From the NCBI GenBank assembly GCA_002707145.1, contig PAMD01000003.1, positions 8,200 through 72,199 of the forward strand: a stretch of 64,000 nucleotides of DNA, given 5' to 3'. The notes beneath the pieces were generated by a model, which was given only the letters and a program-made list of their open reading frames with translations, was not told the origin of the DNA and searched no databases. Source of the DNA: Flavobacteriales bacterium (GTDB lineage Bacteria > Bacteroidota > Bacteroidia > Flavobacteriales > UBA7430). Below are positions 1 through 8,961 of this stretch, one piece after another; position 1 is the first letter of the stretch; the number at the start of each line of letters is the position of its first letter. The position numbers and the translations under genes were made by a program.

Positions 1-120
1 GCTCTTTTATAATACAATCCCAAATTCGGATTTTAGATAGTAATACTTGATTTCAACTTCCTTTAAACCATATCACTTGAAAATATCTAAAAACGTAATA
101 ATTATTCTTTGAACAAATAA

Positions 121-702
121 ATGAATAAAATAAGTAAATTCAAAAAAGTCATCAGCAAAGAAGAAATTGCGCTTCTTGAGCTAGGTAAATATTCTGGAGA
201 AATTATATTAGTAGAAAGTTCATCTCATTTAGATCGAGTTTGTTTGGAACTTAGCAAATGCTCTTTGATTGGAATTGATACTGAAACAAAACCCACTTTC
301 AAAAAAGGTCACCTCAACCCTGTGGCTCTTCTTCAAATGGCAACAGACAAAAAAGTATATGTCATACGCTTACTCAAGACCAGTTTGACAGATCAGTTGG
401 CGTCTATATTTTCTAGTACTAGAATCATTAAAGTGGGTATTGCCGTTCGAGATGATCTTAAGGATTTGAAAAAAATGTATCCCTTTGAAGAAAAGAACAT
501 TGTTGACTTGAATATATTGGCACCAGAATTGGGCTTTGAGAGTATTGGAGCAAAAAAGCTTTCTGCTTTAGTGTTAGGAATTAGAATTTCAAAAAAACAA
601 CAAGTTTCGAATTGGGAAGCTAAAGAATTGAGTACTGCACAGATTGACTATGCTGCGACTGATGCATGGATTTGTAGAGAGATTTATTTAAGATTGCAAT
701 AG
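121..702 (+). CDS. 3'-5' exonuclease, RNase D-like (DEDDy)
   Basis: A single-domain 193-residue protein of the DnaQ/RNase D superfamily, which removes nucleotides from RNA or DNA 3' ends with two metal ions. The three exonuclease motifs are visible: ExoI with D53 and E55 (GIDTET), ExoII around D111 (VRDDLKDL), and ExoIII with Y177 and D181 (DYAATDAW), so it is the DEDDy subtype. There is no HRDC domain, unlike full RNase D, so it resembles the stand-alone bacterial exonuclease-domain proteins. The tail converges with the methyltransferase gene and overlaps it by 15 bp. Substrate cannot be told from sequence. Confidence 0.85.
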   Translation: MNKISKFKKVISKEEIALLELGKYSGEIILVESSSHLDRVCLELSKCSLIGIDTETKPTFKKGHLNPVALLQMATDKKVYVIRLLKTSLTDQLASIFSSTRIIKVGIAVRDDLKDLKKMYPFEEKNIVDLNILAPELGFESIGAKKLSALVLGIRISKKQQVSNWEAKELSTAQIDYAATDAWICREIYLRLQ

Positions 703-1875
703 TAAATCTTCTAATTCCTGACGTTCAATCTGGAAAGATTCTTTTAGGAAATCAATGTCTTTTTGTATGGTTTCACTATTTCTTTTTTCATTTGTTTTTT
801 CCCCTAGTATCATCACATTTTTTCTAGTGTGCTCATTTGAAATGAATTCAAAGGCTCTGGTTTTGTACCCTTCTTTTTCCATGAGTAATGTTCTTAGGGT
901 ATCAGTAAGCATTTCTGCCTGACGCTCTTCAAAGATTCCGTGTTTGGTTAGAGACTTAAATTTTGACTGTTTCTTCATACTATTTCGTACCTGTTTGTGA
1001 CAACAAGGAGCACAGACTATGAGGTTTGCTTTGGCACTAATACCCTTATAAATTGCAATATCAGTAGCAATATCACAAGCGTGAAGTGCAATGATTATAT
1101 CTATTTCATTTGACTTAAAATCATAGATATCTTTAGAGATAAACTCAAGTTCTTCAAATTTACAAGCTTCTCTTATTTGCATACACAATGAAACTAAATC
1201 TGTTCTCTGCTCTACACCCAAAATTTTTACCTTTTTTTTAAGTGTATTGGTTAGGAAGTCGAACAAGGCAAAAGTGAGATAACCCTTCCCAGAGCCCATA
1301 TCTACAATGCGATGTATTTTGGTAGAATCTAATTTTGACAAGGTAGAACTCATTAGCTCCACATACCGATTAATTTGTCTGAATTTGTCTTGCTGTTTGT
1401 CTTTCACTCTTCCATTTTTATCGCAAACTCCAAGCATTTCAAGATATTTATTGTTCCGCCCTTGAATGAGGTATTTTTTTTCATTGTTGTGAGATAATGA
1501 AGGAACGTTAAATTCTGACTTATAGGAAATCATTTTAGATTTCCCTTTTTTATTGAGAAGTAATTGGTGAGTTTCAGAGACTGTTTTAAGATGTGCTTGA
1601 AGAAAAGATTGACCAAGTAGTTCTTTTAGTTGAACTATTGCTTTCTCAATCTCAAAGTTCTTTACTTGATCTCTAGTTTCATACCGATAGGTGAAAGAGA
1701 GTTTGTCTTTAGATTGAATTTTGACGGGTACTAGGTAAATATTTTTTAATCCTTCATTAGTTTTGTTAATCTTGCTTAAGATTAATTTAACAAATGTTCT
1801 CTTAATGAAAGCTTCTTTAAATATATCAACAAATTCTTTCATTTCACTAACTGTTTCCATATTGTGAATATACAT
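688..1875 (-). CDS. class I SAM-dependent methyltransferase (Methyltransf_32-like)
   Basis: A 395-residue protein with an N-terminal region of unknown function (about 1-170) and a C-terminal Rossmann methyltransferase domain. SAM-binding motif I is VDMGSGKGYL at 191-200, an acidic ribose-binding strand follows (GVEQR, about 220), then ALHACDIATD (about 263) and a cysteine-rich APCCHKQ motif at 289-295. This HACD plus PCCHKQ combination is typical of the Methyltransf_32 family that includes eukaryotic METTL25/RRNAD1-like proteins. An RNA or protein substrate is likely but not shown. A second Met at residue 6 is an alternative start. Confidence 0.8.
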   Translation of the reverse strand: MYIHNMETVSEMKEFVDIFKEAFIKRTFVKLILSKINKTNEGLKNIYLVPVKIQSKDKLSFTYRYETRDQVKNFEIEKAIVQLKELLGQSFLQAHLKTVSETHQLLLNKKGKSKMISYKSEFNVPSLSHNNEKKYLIQGRNNKYLEMLGVCDKNGRVKDKQQDKFRQINRYVELMSSTLSKLDSTKIHRIVDMGSGKGYLTFALFDFLTNTLKKKVKILGVEQRTDLVSLCMQIREACKFEELEFISKDIYDFKSNEIDIIIALHACDIATDIAIYKGISAKANLIVCAPCCHKQVRNSMKKQSKFKSLTKHGIFEERQAEMLTDTLRTLLMEKEGYKTRAFEFISNEHTRKNVMILGEKTNEKRNSETIQKDIDFLKESFQIERQELEDLLLQS

Positions 1876-1911
1876 AATTCATTGAAACTATTTTTTGGTT
1901 TTAAGATGAAA

Positions 1912-4128
1912 TTACCATTTCCATTGTACACCAATAAGATATCTTCTTCCTCGAGTGGGCCCATAAACATATGAGGTGTCAAAATTTGGACTAAATCCTA
2001 TTTGCCATGATTCATTTGTTTCCGAACTACTTCCCTCTGATGGGTCTATTAGTGGGCTTCCTTGTGTGAAGTTTAACATGTTTCTAACAGCTATATAAAT
2101 GCTTGTTTTTTTGCTGATTATTTTTTCCACCTTCAAATGTTGAACTGTATACCATGGGGAAATTTCTTCTTTACTCCATTCTTCAGCATATTTGGGGAGA
2201 TGCATTGGACCAATTACTTGACCGGTGTAATCGACTTTAATTCTCTTTAATGGCCATTCATATGCAATAGAAAACACACCTGAAAATGACGGAGCAAATA
2301 GTTCTATATTTTTTTCACCATTCATAATGGAATATACATTTAGGTATGTCCCACCAATAGTCATGTTTAGAGGTATGGCAAAGCTTTGATTGATTTGGAA
2401 AGAAGCACCCTTTGATACCGAATATCCCGATAGATTATTATAGTATATTTTGCTCGGATCGGAATCGTAGTCTGGAACGATTTTATTGCTAAAATGAGTG
2501 TAAAACAAATCTAAGTCTAGACTGGTATTTTGGTCAATTCTCTGAAACCAATGGTTAAAGTTGAAGTTGATATTCATTGATTCTTCAGGTTGAAGTTCGT
2601 TTGCAATCACTACATCTCTTGATCCAGTGAGGGCAGCATGATCTTCTGTAAATAGATGCACAACTCTAAATCCTGTTCCGGCATTCCAACGAAATGTAGT
2701 ATTTTCATTGGGAGCCCATTTAATATTCAAACGAGGGGCAAATATGTTTCCGTGATTTTGATGTCTATCCCATCGGATTCCACTCAAAATTTTCCATTGG
2801 TTAGAGAGGGCGAATTCGTCTTGAATAAAAATACCTGGGATATGATTAAAATCGATCTCTTCAGTTGCGGGTGTATTGTCGTTGTAACTATAAAATTTAT
2901 AAGCCATTCCGGTTGTTAATTGATGATCAAGTCCAATATCTTTATACCATAATAGTTGATTAAATAATGTGTTTTGAATAGCTTTGTATTGTGAGTCGCC
3001 ATAATAACTGTCTTGGTTGTGGTAATTATATGAAGATTGCCAAACGATATTTTCATTCGAGGGCAATTCATAGTGCGAAGAGAGTTCCCATCTATTGGTG
3101 GTAATAGCCTCTCCATAAATAGAGTCACTTCCCTTAAACTCTTGGGACCAGTTTTCAATTCCTCCAAAACGTTCCTCAAAATAATACTTTGTAGTGAAAT
3201 CCATTGATTTACCACTGACTCGGTGGAACGACCATTTGTTAAATAATGAGATGCGTTCACTCAAAACTTCATCGGCAAATTCATCGCCATTTTTATCCAT
3301 GAAATTATTCATGTGAAACAGATTTGCACTCAATAACATATCTGTTTTTTTCCATTTAGGACTCCACGATATATCTATATTCTTTTCTCTATCAGAACTT
3401 AAAAATTTTTCAAACTGAATATTAGGAAGGTCTTCTGGGCTTTTTGTTATAATATTTATTACCCCCGCAACTGCTTCTGTTCCATACAAAGTCGAACTAG
3501 GTCCTTTGATGATTTCGATTTGTTTGATTAGCGAGGTTGGGATTCCGTTTAATCCATATACTGTAGATAGAGAACTCATTATGGGCATTCCATCTATAAG
3601 AATTAACGAATATGGTCCTTCCATTCCATTGATATGAATGTCTGAAGTTCCACAAACACCACAATTGATTTGCTTTTGAACCCCATTCACCGTCTCAATG
3701 ATTTCCATGATATTGTTTGTAGGTGTTTTTTTTAAAAATGCAGAAGTAATGACTTCTACCTTTACAGGAGTTACCTTTACAAAAGATTCTTTTAAGGTTC
3801 CTGTTACTACCACTTGGTCAATAGAGTAACTTGTTTTTAGAAGCACAGGGTCGATGAAAAAAGTTTCGCCCTCGATTAATTGAATTTTTTTCTTGAATTT
3901 ATGATAACCCATTGCGGTTACCTCTATGCTGTAATTGCCAGCAGGAGCCTCTAGTTTAAAATAGCCCTTGGCATCTGCCGAAGTTCCAACTTTGGCTTCT
4001 TTGACATCAATATTTGCAAAAGGTATTTCTACTTGATTATCTGACACACTCCCCTCTATAAAACATTGTGCTTGAGTGTATTGATAGCATCCAATGATAA
4101 TTAAAGGAGCGTAGATAATTTTTTTCAT
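1912..4128 (-). CDS. TonB-dependent outer-membrane receptor with carboxypeptidase-regulatory-like N-domain
   Basis: A 738-residue outer-membrane receptor for energised import of a metal chelate or other small ligand. It has a signal peptide ending near TQAQC, a CarboxypepD_reg-like beta domain (about 22-100), a TonB plug (about 105-230, with LIDGMPIMSS and KGPSSTLYGTEAVAGVINI), and a beta-barrel ending in aromatic GVQWKW. The plug carries a close cysteine pair, CGVCG. It is divergent from a DtxR/MntR-family regulator with a palindromic operator between them, so control by iron or manganese is inferred. The ligand is not known; iron, manganese or zinc chelates are the likeliest. Confidence 0.88.
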   Translation of the reverse strand: MKKIIYAPLIIIGCYQYTQAQCFIEGSVSDNQVEIPFANIDVKEAKVGTSADAKGYFKLEAPAGNYSIEVTAMGYHKFKKKIQLIEGETFFIDPVLLKTSYSIDQVVVTGTLKESFVKVTPVKVEVITSAFLKKTPTNNIMEIIETVNGVQKQINCGVCGTSDIHINGMEGPYSLILIDGMPIMSSLSTVYGLNGIPTSLIKQIEIIKGPSSTLYGTEAVAGVINIITKSPEDLPNIQFEKFLSSDREKNIDISWSPKWKKTDMLLSANLFHMNNFMDKNGDEFADEVLSERISLFNKWSFHRVSGKSMDFTTKYYFEERFGGIENWSQEFKGSDSIYGEAITTNRWELSSHYELPSNENIVWQSSYNYHNQDSYYGDSQYKAIQNTLFNQLLWYKDIGLDHQLTTGMAYKFYSYNDNTPATEEIDFNHIPGIFIQDEFALSNQWKILSGIRWDRHQNHGNIFAPRLNIKWAPNENTTFRWNAGTGFRVVHLFTEDHAALTGSRDVVIANELQPEESMNINFNFNHWFQRIDQNTSLDLDLFYTHFSNKIVPDYDSDPSKIYYNNLSGYSVSKGASFQINQSFAIPLNMTIGGTYLNVYSIMNGEKNIELFAPSFSGVFSIAYEWPLKRIKVDYTGQVIGPMHLPKYAEEWSKEEISPWYTVQHLKVEKIISKKTSIYIAVRNMLNFTQGSPLIDPSEGSSSETNESWQIGFSPNFDTSYVYGPTRGRRYLIGVQWKW

Positions 4129-4161
4129 AGTGGTTTTATATGTTTGTGTAAATATAAAAAT

Positions 4162-4183
4162 TAATTTAGATAAGTCTAAATTA
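4162..4183. promoter_or_regulatory. putative DtxR/MntR-family operator
   Basis: A perfect inverted repeat, TAATTTAGA - taag - TCTAAATTA, lies between the divergent TonB receptor and DtxR-type regulator genes. Its TTTAGA/TCTAAA core resembles known DtxR/IdeR/MntR sites (TTAGGT/ACCTAA type). It sits just upstream of a -7-like box for each gene, so it would cover both -33 regions. Binding is inferred, not shown. Confidence 0.7.
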
Positions 4184-4204
4184 TAGTTATTAAATTTAAA
4201 AGAT

Positions 4205-4212
4205 TATTTTTG
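4205..4212 (+). promoter_or_regulatory. -7 promoter element for the DtxR-type regulator
   Basis: TATTTTTG matches the Bacteroidota -7 consensus TAnnTTTG exactly and lies 20 nt before the ATG at 4232. No clear TTG is seen at -33; the operator covers that region. A one-mismatch box, TATATTTA on the minus strand at 4149-4156, is the likely counterpart for the TonB receptor. Confidence 0.55.
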
Positions 4213-4231
4213 AATAAATAAAAAATATAAG

Positions 4232-4888
4232 ATGTCCACTAAAGCCGAAGAAAATTATCTAAAGGCAATTTTTAAATTGTCAGAAAAAGAGCAAAACAGT
4301 GCTTCTACTAATGCGATTGCGGAGGAATTAGAAACTAAGGCTTCCTCAGTTTCTGATATGCTAAAGAAGCTTTCCGAAAAGAATTTAATTCATTATGTAA
4401 AGTACCAAGGAGTTTCCTTATCAAAATTAGGTCATAGCTTGGCCGTTAATATTGTTAGAAAGCATAGATTATGGGAAGTTTTTTTAGTCAATCATCTTCA
4501 TTTCAAATGGGACGAAGTACACGATATGGCTGAACAATTGGAACACATTAAATCTACAGAATTAGTCAATCGTCTTGACGCTTTTTTGAATTTCCCTATC
4601 TACGATCCTCACGGTGATCCTATTCCCAATGAGAAAGGTGTCTTTCCAAAATCTACAGCTATTCCTTTGAATTTATTAAAGATGAATACTAGGGGTAAGG
4701 TTGTAGCTGTTGAAAAGGACAACCCCAATTTTTTAAACTACTTAGATAAAATTCATGTTTCTATTGGGACTATAATTGAGATTATAGAAATCAATGAATT
4801 TGACTATTCGATAGATATGAATATTGATGGTAAAGAAACTCATATTAGTACTGATGTAGCCAAAAATATTTTAATTTGCGAATTATGA
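4232..4888 (+). CDS. metal-dependent transcriptional regulator, DtxR/MntR family
   Basis: A 218-residue repressor that binds Mn2+ or Fe2+ and then its operator. The order is an N-terminal winged helix (about 1-60, with AEENYLKAIFKL and SVSDMLKKL), the DtxR dimerisation and metal-binding domain (about 64-140, with HRLWEVFL and DMAEQLEH), and a C-terminal FeoA/SH3-like domain (about 150-218). The DPHGDPIPN motif is typical. It is divergent from the TonB receptor and its stop overlaps the ZIP transporter ATG (ATGA), so regulator and transporter are probably translationally coupled. Whether it senses manganese, iron or zinc cannot be decided here. Confidence 0.9.
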   Translation: MSTKAEENYLKAIFKLSEKEQNSASTNAIAEELETKASSVSDMLKKLSEKNLIHYVKYQGVSLSKLGHSLAVNIVRKHRLWEVFLVNHLHFKWDEVHDMAEQLEHIKSTELVNRLDAFLNFPIYDPHGDPIPNEKGVFPKSTAIPLNLLKMNTRGKVVAVEKDNPNFLNYLDKIHVSIGTIIEIIEINEFDYSIDMNIDGKETHISTDVAKNILICEL

Positions 4889-5715
4889 TAGAATCCATTA
4901 TTTCTTTTTTTGAGGACATAGATCCTGTTTTAGGTGCTTTTTTAGCTACACTTTTTACATGGTGTTTAACCGCTTTGGGTGCTTCTCTTGTATTTTTCGT
5001 GAAAACTCTCAACAGACAAGTACTGGATGGATTGCTTGGTTTTACAGGAGGTGTTATGATTGCTGCCTCATACTGGTCACTATTGGCTCCAGCCATTGAG
5101 ATGACTCCAGATGTTGCACCTAATCTACCTGAATGGCTTCCTGCTGCCATAGGTTTTTTAATGGGTGCATTTTTTCTTTTTGGCTTGAATAAGTTTATGC
5201 CTCACTTACATATCAATTTCGATCGGTCTAAAGCAGAAGGAGTCAAGACAGATTGGCAAAGAACAACTCTTTTGGTATTGGCGATTACGCTGCACAATAT
5301 TCCTGAAGGTTTGGCTGTTGGGGTATTGTTTGGTGCTGTAGCGCATGGAATGCCTGGTGCAGATATTGCTGGCGCAGTTGTTTTAGCTATTGGTATAGGA
5401 ATTCAGAATTTTCCGGAAGGCATTGCCGTTGCCATGCCTCTTCGTCGACAGGGTGTGAGTAGATTTCGTTGTTTTTGGTATGGTCAGTTATCTGCTATCG
5501 TGGAGCCTATTGCAGCAGTCTTTGGTGCGGTAATGGTTATTTATGCTTTGCCTGTATTACCTTATGCACTTGCTTTTGCAGCTGGAGCAATGATATATGT
5601 TGTGATCGAAGAGGTAGTGCCAGAAACACAACAGGATAAATATACAGATACATCTACAATTGGATTTATTATTGGATTTGTGGTTATGATGACTTTGGAT
5701 GTTGCTTTAGGCTAA
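4885..5715 (+). CDS. ZIP family metal transporter
   Basis: A 276-residue inner-membrane carrier that imports divalent metals such as Zn2+, Fe2+ or Mn2+. About eight hydrophobic segments are visible. The two ZIP signature helices carry the metal-site residues: HNIPEGLAVG (TM4) and QNFPEGIAVAMPL (TM5), with a further glutamate pair in YVVIEEVVPE. I chose the ATG at 4885, which overlaps the regulator's TGA stop, over a TTG nine bases upstream. Position in a DtxR-led operon makes it a likely target of that regulator. The gene ends 7 bp before a convergent lipoprotein gene. Confidence 0.9.
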   Translation: MIESIISFFEDIDPVLGAFLATLFTWCLTALGASLVFFVKTLNRQVLDGLLGFTGGVMIAASYWSLLAPAIEMTPDVAPNLPEWLPAAIGFLMGAFFLFGLNKFMPHLHINFDRSKAEGVKTDWQRTTLLVLAITLHNIPEGLAVGVLFGAVAHGMPGADIAGAVVLAIGIGIQNFPEGIAVAMPLRRQGVSRFRCFWYGQLSAIVEPIAAVFGAVMVIYALPVLPYALAFAAGAMIYVVIEEVVPETQQDKYTDTSTIGFIIGFVVMMTLDVALG

Positions 5716-5721
5716 TTCCAT

Positions 5722-7194
5722 TTATTCCATTCTCTCAAAGGCACCCTTGTCTGGTCCCTGATCATTTAGTCTAGAATTTCCGTTGAAGTCGTTAGGGAAC
5801 TGCAATGCGATATTTTGAGCTGCACTGTGTTGAGCCGGTGACTCTTCTTCTAATTCGTAATTGAAAACATAATCTTCAAAAGTAAAGATAAATTTTGGGG
5901 ACTCATTATATTCATTGCTCACAAAATATAAATTATTAGATAAGTCAAAGTCAGATTCTTTTAGTTTTAGCAGGCAATGATTAAATTGATAATTAAATGA
6001 GGTATTCTCAGAGCGTTCTATTTCTATTTCACTTTCCATATTTCCGTAAATAATGCAGTTTTCGAAATCAGCTTGAGCCATTGGACGAAGTATTTCATTT
6101 CCATTTACATCCTCGTAAAAGTTACTCATTCTAAGAGAAGGAGATTGGTGTGAGTAGCTGTAATTGGCAAAAGTACAGTGGCTAAATCTGTATTTTCCTC
6201 CGGCAAATAAATATACATCATGCGCTCCATTGTCATTAAATTGACAGTTACTTGCCTCAATAAAACTCGAATATGCTAGAAGTCCATAACTACTGTGATT
6301 GGATATTTTAGTGTTTTTTATACGTAAGGTAGGATTAAAACTATTTAATACTGTATCCACCATAATTCCAATAGTTCCATTCTTAATATGTGCATTTTCG
6401 ATTTGGTTGTCAAAACTTTTTCCAGTCAGCCATATCCGTCCCCATTGTCCGGGAAGATTTTTGTAATAATCATCCAGTCGATCTCCTGCTACTAATACTG
6501 GCGAAGATTTTTCACCCAGAATTTTAAGACTAGATCCCTCAAGAACAATAATATTAGAGTTGTTATGCAGGTGGACTTGGCTTCCAGGTCCAATATTCAA
6601 GCTTCCCCCTTCGTGAACAATCACATTTCCATAAATTACATGGGGCTTGTCATTGTTCCATGAAGTAGGGTTGTTTATACTGTAATAGAACAAGGTATCA
6701 TAAAGAATATCAGGATCTGAATTTTCAAACAAAAAATACGCATTATTATAATAAAAATATGCGTCTTGTCCCCATGCAGTTAGGTCTACGTCTTGAACGT
6801 TACCATTGATTGTAAAACGAATAGAATCAGTGTGAATTAGAGGTTCATTTATATTATTCGGATTGATGGTCGTTTCAATAAATATATGAAGGCTGTCTTG
6901 CGCTCTTAGAATTACATTGGAAGATACATCTGATTGTAAACCGTCAATATTAAGACGAAAGGGTGTATTCCCCATTCTTGCCAGTTTGATTTCATCAATT
7001 TCTAAATCCTCATTCAAATCATTATATACCTTTAAACGTTTAGTAATACTACCAATATTGGTAAAAACAGTATCAAAAACAATAGTGTCCTCAGAAAACC
7101 TTAGTAAAACGTTTCCCTCAAAATAGCTATTTGGTTTTTGGCAGGCAGAAAACAAAATGAGGAAAAATATATTGATTTGTAAAAATGACTTCAT
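5722..7194 (-). CDS. right-handed beta-helix lipoprotein, function unknown
   Basis: A 490-residue lipoprotein with a short hydrophobic leader and lipobox (FSAC, Cys about 18). Residues about 20-140 form an immunoglobulin-like anchor region (LRFSEDTIVFDTVFTN...). Residues about 180-400 look like a parallel beta-helix, with short repeating turns such as VIVHEGGSLNIGPGS, HNNSNIIVLEGSSLKI and SNCQFNDNGAHD. The C-terminus carries DQGPDKGAFE, a common end motif of such proteins. Export to the outer membrane is likely. No catalytic residues can be assigned. It stands alone between convergent and divergent neighbours. Confidence 0.75.
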   Translation of the reverse strand: MKSFLQINIFFLILFSACQKPNSYFEGNVLLRFSEDTIVFDTVFTNIGSITKRLKVYNDLNEDLEIDEIKLARMGNTPFRLNIDGLQSDVSSNVILRAQDSLHIFIETTINPNNINEPLIHTDSIRFTINGNVQDVDLTAWGQDAYFYYNNAYFLFENSDPDILYDTLFYYSINNPTSWNNDKPHVIYGNVIVHEGGSLNIGPGSQVHLHNNSNIIVLEGSSLKILGEKSSPVLVAGDRLDDYYKNLPGQWGRIWLTGKSFDNQIENAHIKNGTIGIMVDTVLNSFNPTLRIKNTKISNHSSYGLLAYSSFIEASNCQFNDNGAHDVYLFAGGKYRFSHCTFANYSYSHQSPSLRMSNFYEDVNGNEILRPMAQADFENCIIYGNMESEIEIERSENTSFNYQFNHCLLKLKESDFDLSNNLYFVSNEYNESPKFIFTFEDYVFNYELEEESPAQHSAAQNIALQFPNDFNGNSRLNDQGPDKGAFERME

Positions 7195-7290
7195 AGTTAT
7201 ATTATTTGCTTGACAAAGATAAAAAACGAATCCAAACGATTTTTATTGTCAAAAAAACGGATAATGATTTTTCATTTTTGTATAATTGCT

Positions 7291-7298
7291 TACATTTG
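7291..7298 (+). promoter_or_regulatory. -7 promoter element for rpmE2
   Basis: TACATTTG fits the Bacteroidota TAnnTTTG element, 27 nt before the L31 start codon. The wider 13-mer TTACATTTGCAAT is repeated exactly in the rpsO promoter region on the other strand. Confidence 0.6.
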
Positions 7299-7324
7299 CA
7301 ATTCGAAATTAATATAGTTTAAAT

Positions 7325-7576
7325 ATGAGAATCGGTATACACCCAGATAATTACAGAATAGTTGCAGTGAAAGATATGTCCAATGGAGAGACTTTTCTTA
7401 CTAGATCCTGTGCTGACACCAAGGACACAATTACTTTTGAAGGTAGCGAATATCCTCTAATAAAACGTGAAATAACAAATACTTCTCATCCCTTTTACAC
7501 CGGTAAGATGAAATTAGTAGATACAGCTGGACGTATTGACAAGTTTAAGAATCGATACGCAAAGTTTTCGAAATAA
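7325..7576 (+). CDS. rpmE2: 50S ribosomal protein L31 type B
   Basis: An 83-residue ribosomal protein. It starts [11 protein letters not shown] and ends with the very conserved block [19 protein letters not shown]. It has no zinc-binding CxxC...CxxC set, so it is the type B (zinc-free) form. It has its own promoter-like box upstream and a strong hairpin terminator downstream, so it is probably monocistronic. Confidence 0.96.
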   Translation: MRIGIHPDNYRIVAVKDMSNGETFLTRSCADTKDTITFEGSEYPLIKREITNTSHPFYTGKMKLVDTAGRIDKFKNRYAKFSK

Positions 7577-7597
7577 GATTTACTGATTATAATATTT

Positions 7598-7626
7598 AAA
7601 AAAGTTCTGTTTACAGAACTTTTTTT
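7598..7626 (+). terminator. Rho-independent terminator after rpmE2
   Basis: A stem of 12 bp (AAAAAAGTTCTG / CAGAACTTTTTT) with a TTTA loop runs straight into a T tract. It lies about 20 nt after the rpmE2 stop. The A/T symmetry means it could act in both directions. Confidence 0.85.
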
Positions 7627-7733
7627 GTTTCACTATTTCTCCATCTTTGAGTGAATTTGGTATATTTATCTGTTTATTAAGATTAATGAGATTTGTTTTT
7701 TCTCTAGCATTGCCCCCAAATAAAAATTGACAC

Positions 7734-8909
7734 ATGAGATATCTTCTTTTTGACGACGAGGACAGAAACAATTTATTACCCCTATCTTATACTAGGCCAA
7801 TTGGTGAATTTAGAATTGGTATTTTGACACTCAATGAAAAATGGCAAAAAAGAATGCCCGAGAAAGCTGAATTTGCTGGGTATATAACAGAATCATATCT
7901 CCAGACGAAATATCCTTGTGACATTAAAGAAGATCAATGGTGGGTTAACTCTTCAGTATGCCCTACTGATGAACTCGTGAAAGATATTTTAGCTTTACAA
8001 ATGAACGAAAGCTTGTTTGATTCAACTAAAACATTAATAGCCTTTAGATCTGCAGATTTTAAAGCAATACTCGATTGTCACATGATCTTCACTGAACATG
8101 AATTTACTCACATCGTTTCCATTACTGATATTTTTAGTAAAAATGGGATTGAACTTCAACTAGATTATGACCTACTTACTCATGGTCGAACTTCTCAGAA
8201 CATACATCCTAGTAATAAAGTTTTAGGAGCAGAACAGATTTTTATAGAAGAAGGAGCAGAGGTTCAATGTGCTGTAATAAATGCTAGACATGGTCCAGTT
8301 TATATTGGTCGGAAAGCAAAGGTACTCGAGGGATCCATCATTCGAGGTCCTTTTGCACTCTGTGCCCATGCACAAATTAATTTAGGAGCCAAGATATATG
8401 GACCTACTACTATTGGTCCTCATTCTAAAGTTGGTGGAGAGCTAAATAATGTGGTCATTTTTGGCTATACTAACAAAGGTCACGATGGTTTCTTGGGTAA
8501 TTCTGTTCTTGGTGAGTGGTGTAATATTGGCGCAGGATCTAATAATTCCAATTTGAAGAATAATTATGCCATTGTTCGCTTGTGGAATTATCCAACTAAT
8601 AGCTTCACTTCGACAGAATTATTGTTTTGCGGCTTAATAATGGGTGATCATTCTAAATGTGGTATCAATACCATGTTTAATACAGGAACCGTAGTTGGAG
8701 TAAGTGCAAATATTTTTGGCGCTGGATTTCCTCGAAACTTCATTCCTTCTTTTTCATGGGGTGGCCCACAAGGTCAATCTATTTATCAAATGAGTAAAGC
8801 TTTTGAAGTGGCCGAAAAAGTTATGCAACGTAGAGGTCTTGTATTGAATGAAGTAGAAAAGTCTATACTGACAAAAGTGTTTGAATTGTCTGACGATTTG
8901 CGCAGATAG
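7734..8909 (+). CDS. GlmU-like sugar-nucleotidyltransferase family protein
   Basis: A 391-residue protein of the Bacteroidota 'GlmU family'. The N-terminal part (LLPLSYTRPIGEFRIGILT at about 15-33) is a degenerate nucleotidyltransferase fold that lacks a clear GxGxRM pyrophosphorylase loop. The C-terminal half (about 180-380) is a left-handed beta-helix acyltransferase-like region with hexapeptide turns such as IGRKAKVLEGSIIRGP and IGPHSKVGGELNN. True GlmU makes UDP-GlcNAc; with the signature loop not visible, activity is uncertain. Likely role is in cell-envelope sugar nucleotide metabolism. Confidence 0.75.
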   Translation: MRYLLFDDEDRNNLLPLSYTRPIGEFRIGILTLNEKWQKRMPEKAEFAGYITESYLQTKYPCDIKEDQWWVNSSVCPTDELVKDILALQMNESLFDSTKTLIAFRSADFKAILDCHMIFTEHEFTHIVSITDIFSKNGIELQLDYDLLTHGRTSQNIHPSNKVLGAEQIFIEEGAEVQCAVINARHGPVYIGRKAKVLEGSIIRGPFALCAHAQINLGAKIYGPTTIGPHSKVGGELNNVVIFGYTNKGHDGFLGNSVLGEWCNIGAGSNNSNLKNNYAIVRLWNYPTNSFTSTELLFCGLIMGDHSKCGINTMFNTGTVVGVSANIFGAGFPRNFIPSFSWGGPQGQSIYQMSKAFEVAEKVMQRRGLVLNEVEKSILTKVFELSDDLRR

Positions 8910-8946
8910 CCTACTTTATTTAAGTCCTTTTGTCAGTTTTTTCATT

Positions 8947-8961
8947 TGGCACAACACTTGC
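8947..8961 (+). promoter_or_regulatory. putative sigma-54 (-24/-12) promoter for lon
   Basis: TGGCACaacacTTGC keeps the essential GG-N10-GC spacing and every core base of the RpoN consensus TGGCAC-N5-TTGC. It ends 58 nt before the lon ATG, so transcription would start near 8972. No TAnnTTTG box stands out in the same gap. An enhancer-binding protein site was not identified. Confidence 0.65.

Noticed and set aside
2916..3260. 114-residue frame inside the TonB receptor on the same strand
   Set aside because: Out-of-frame shadow of an unbroken receptor frame; no frameshift in the receptor is needed.
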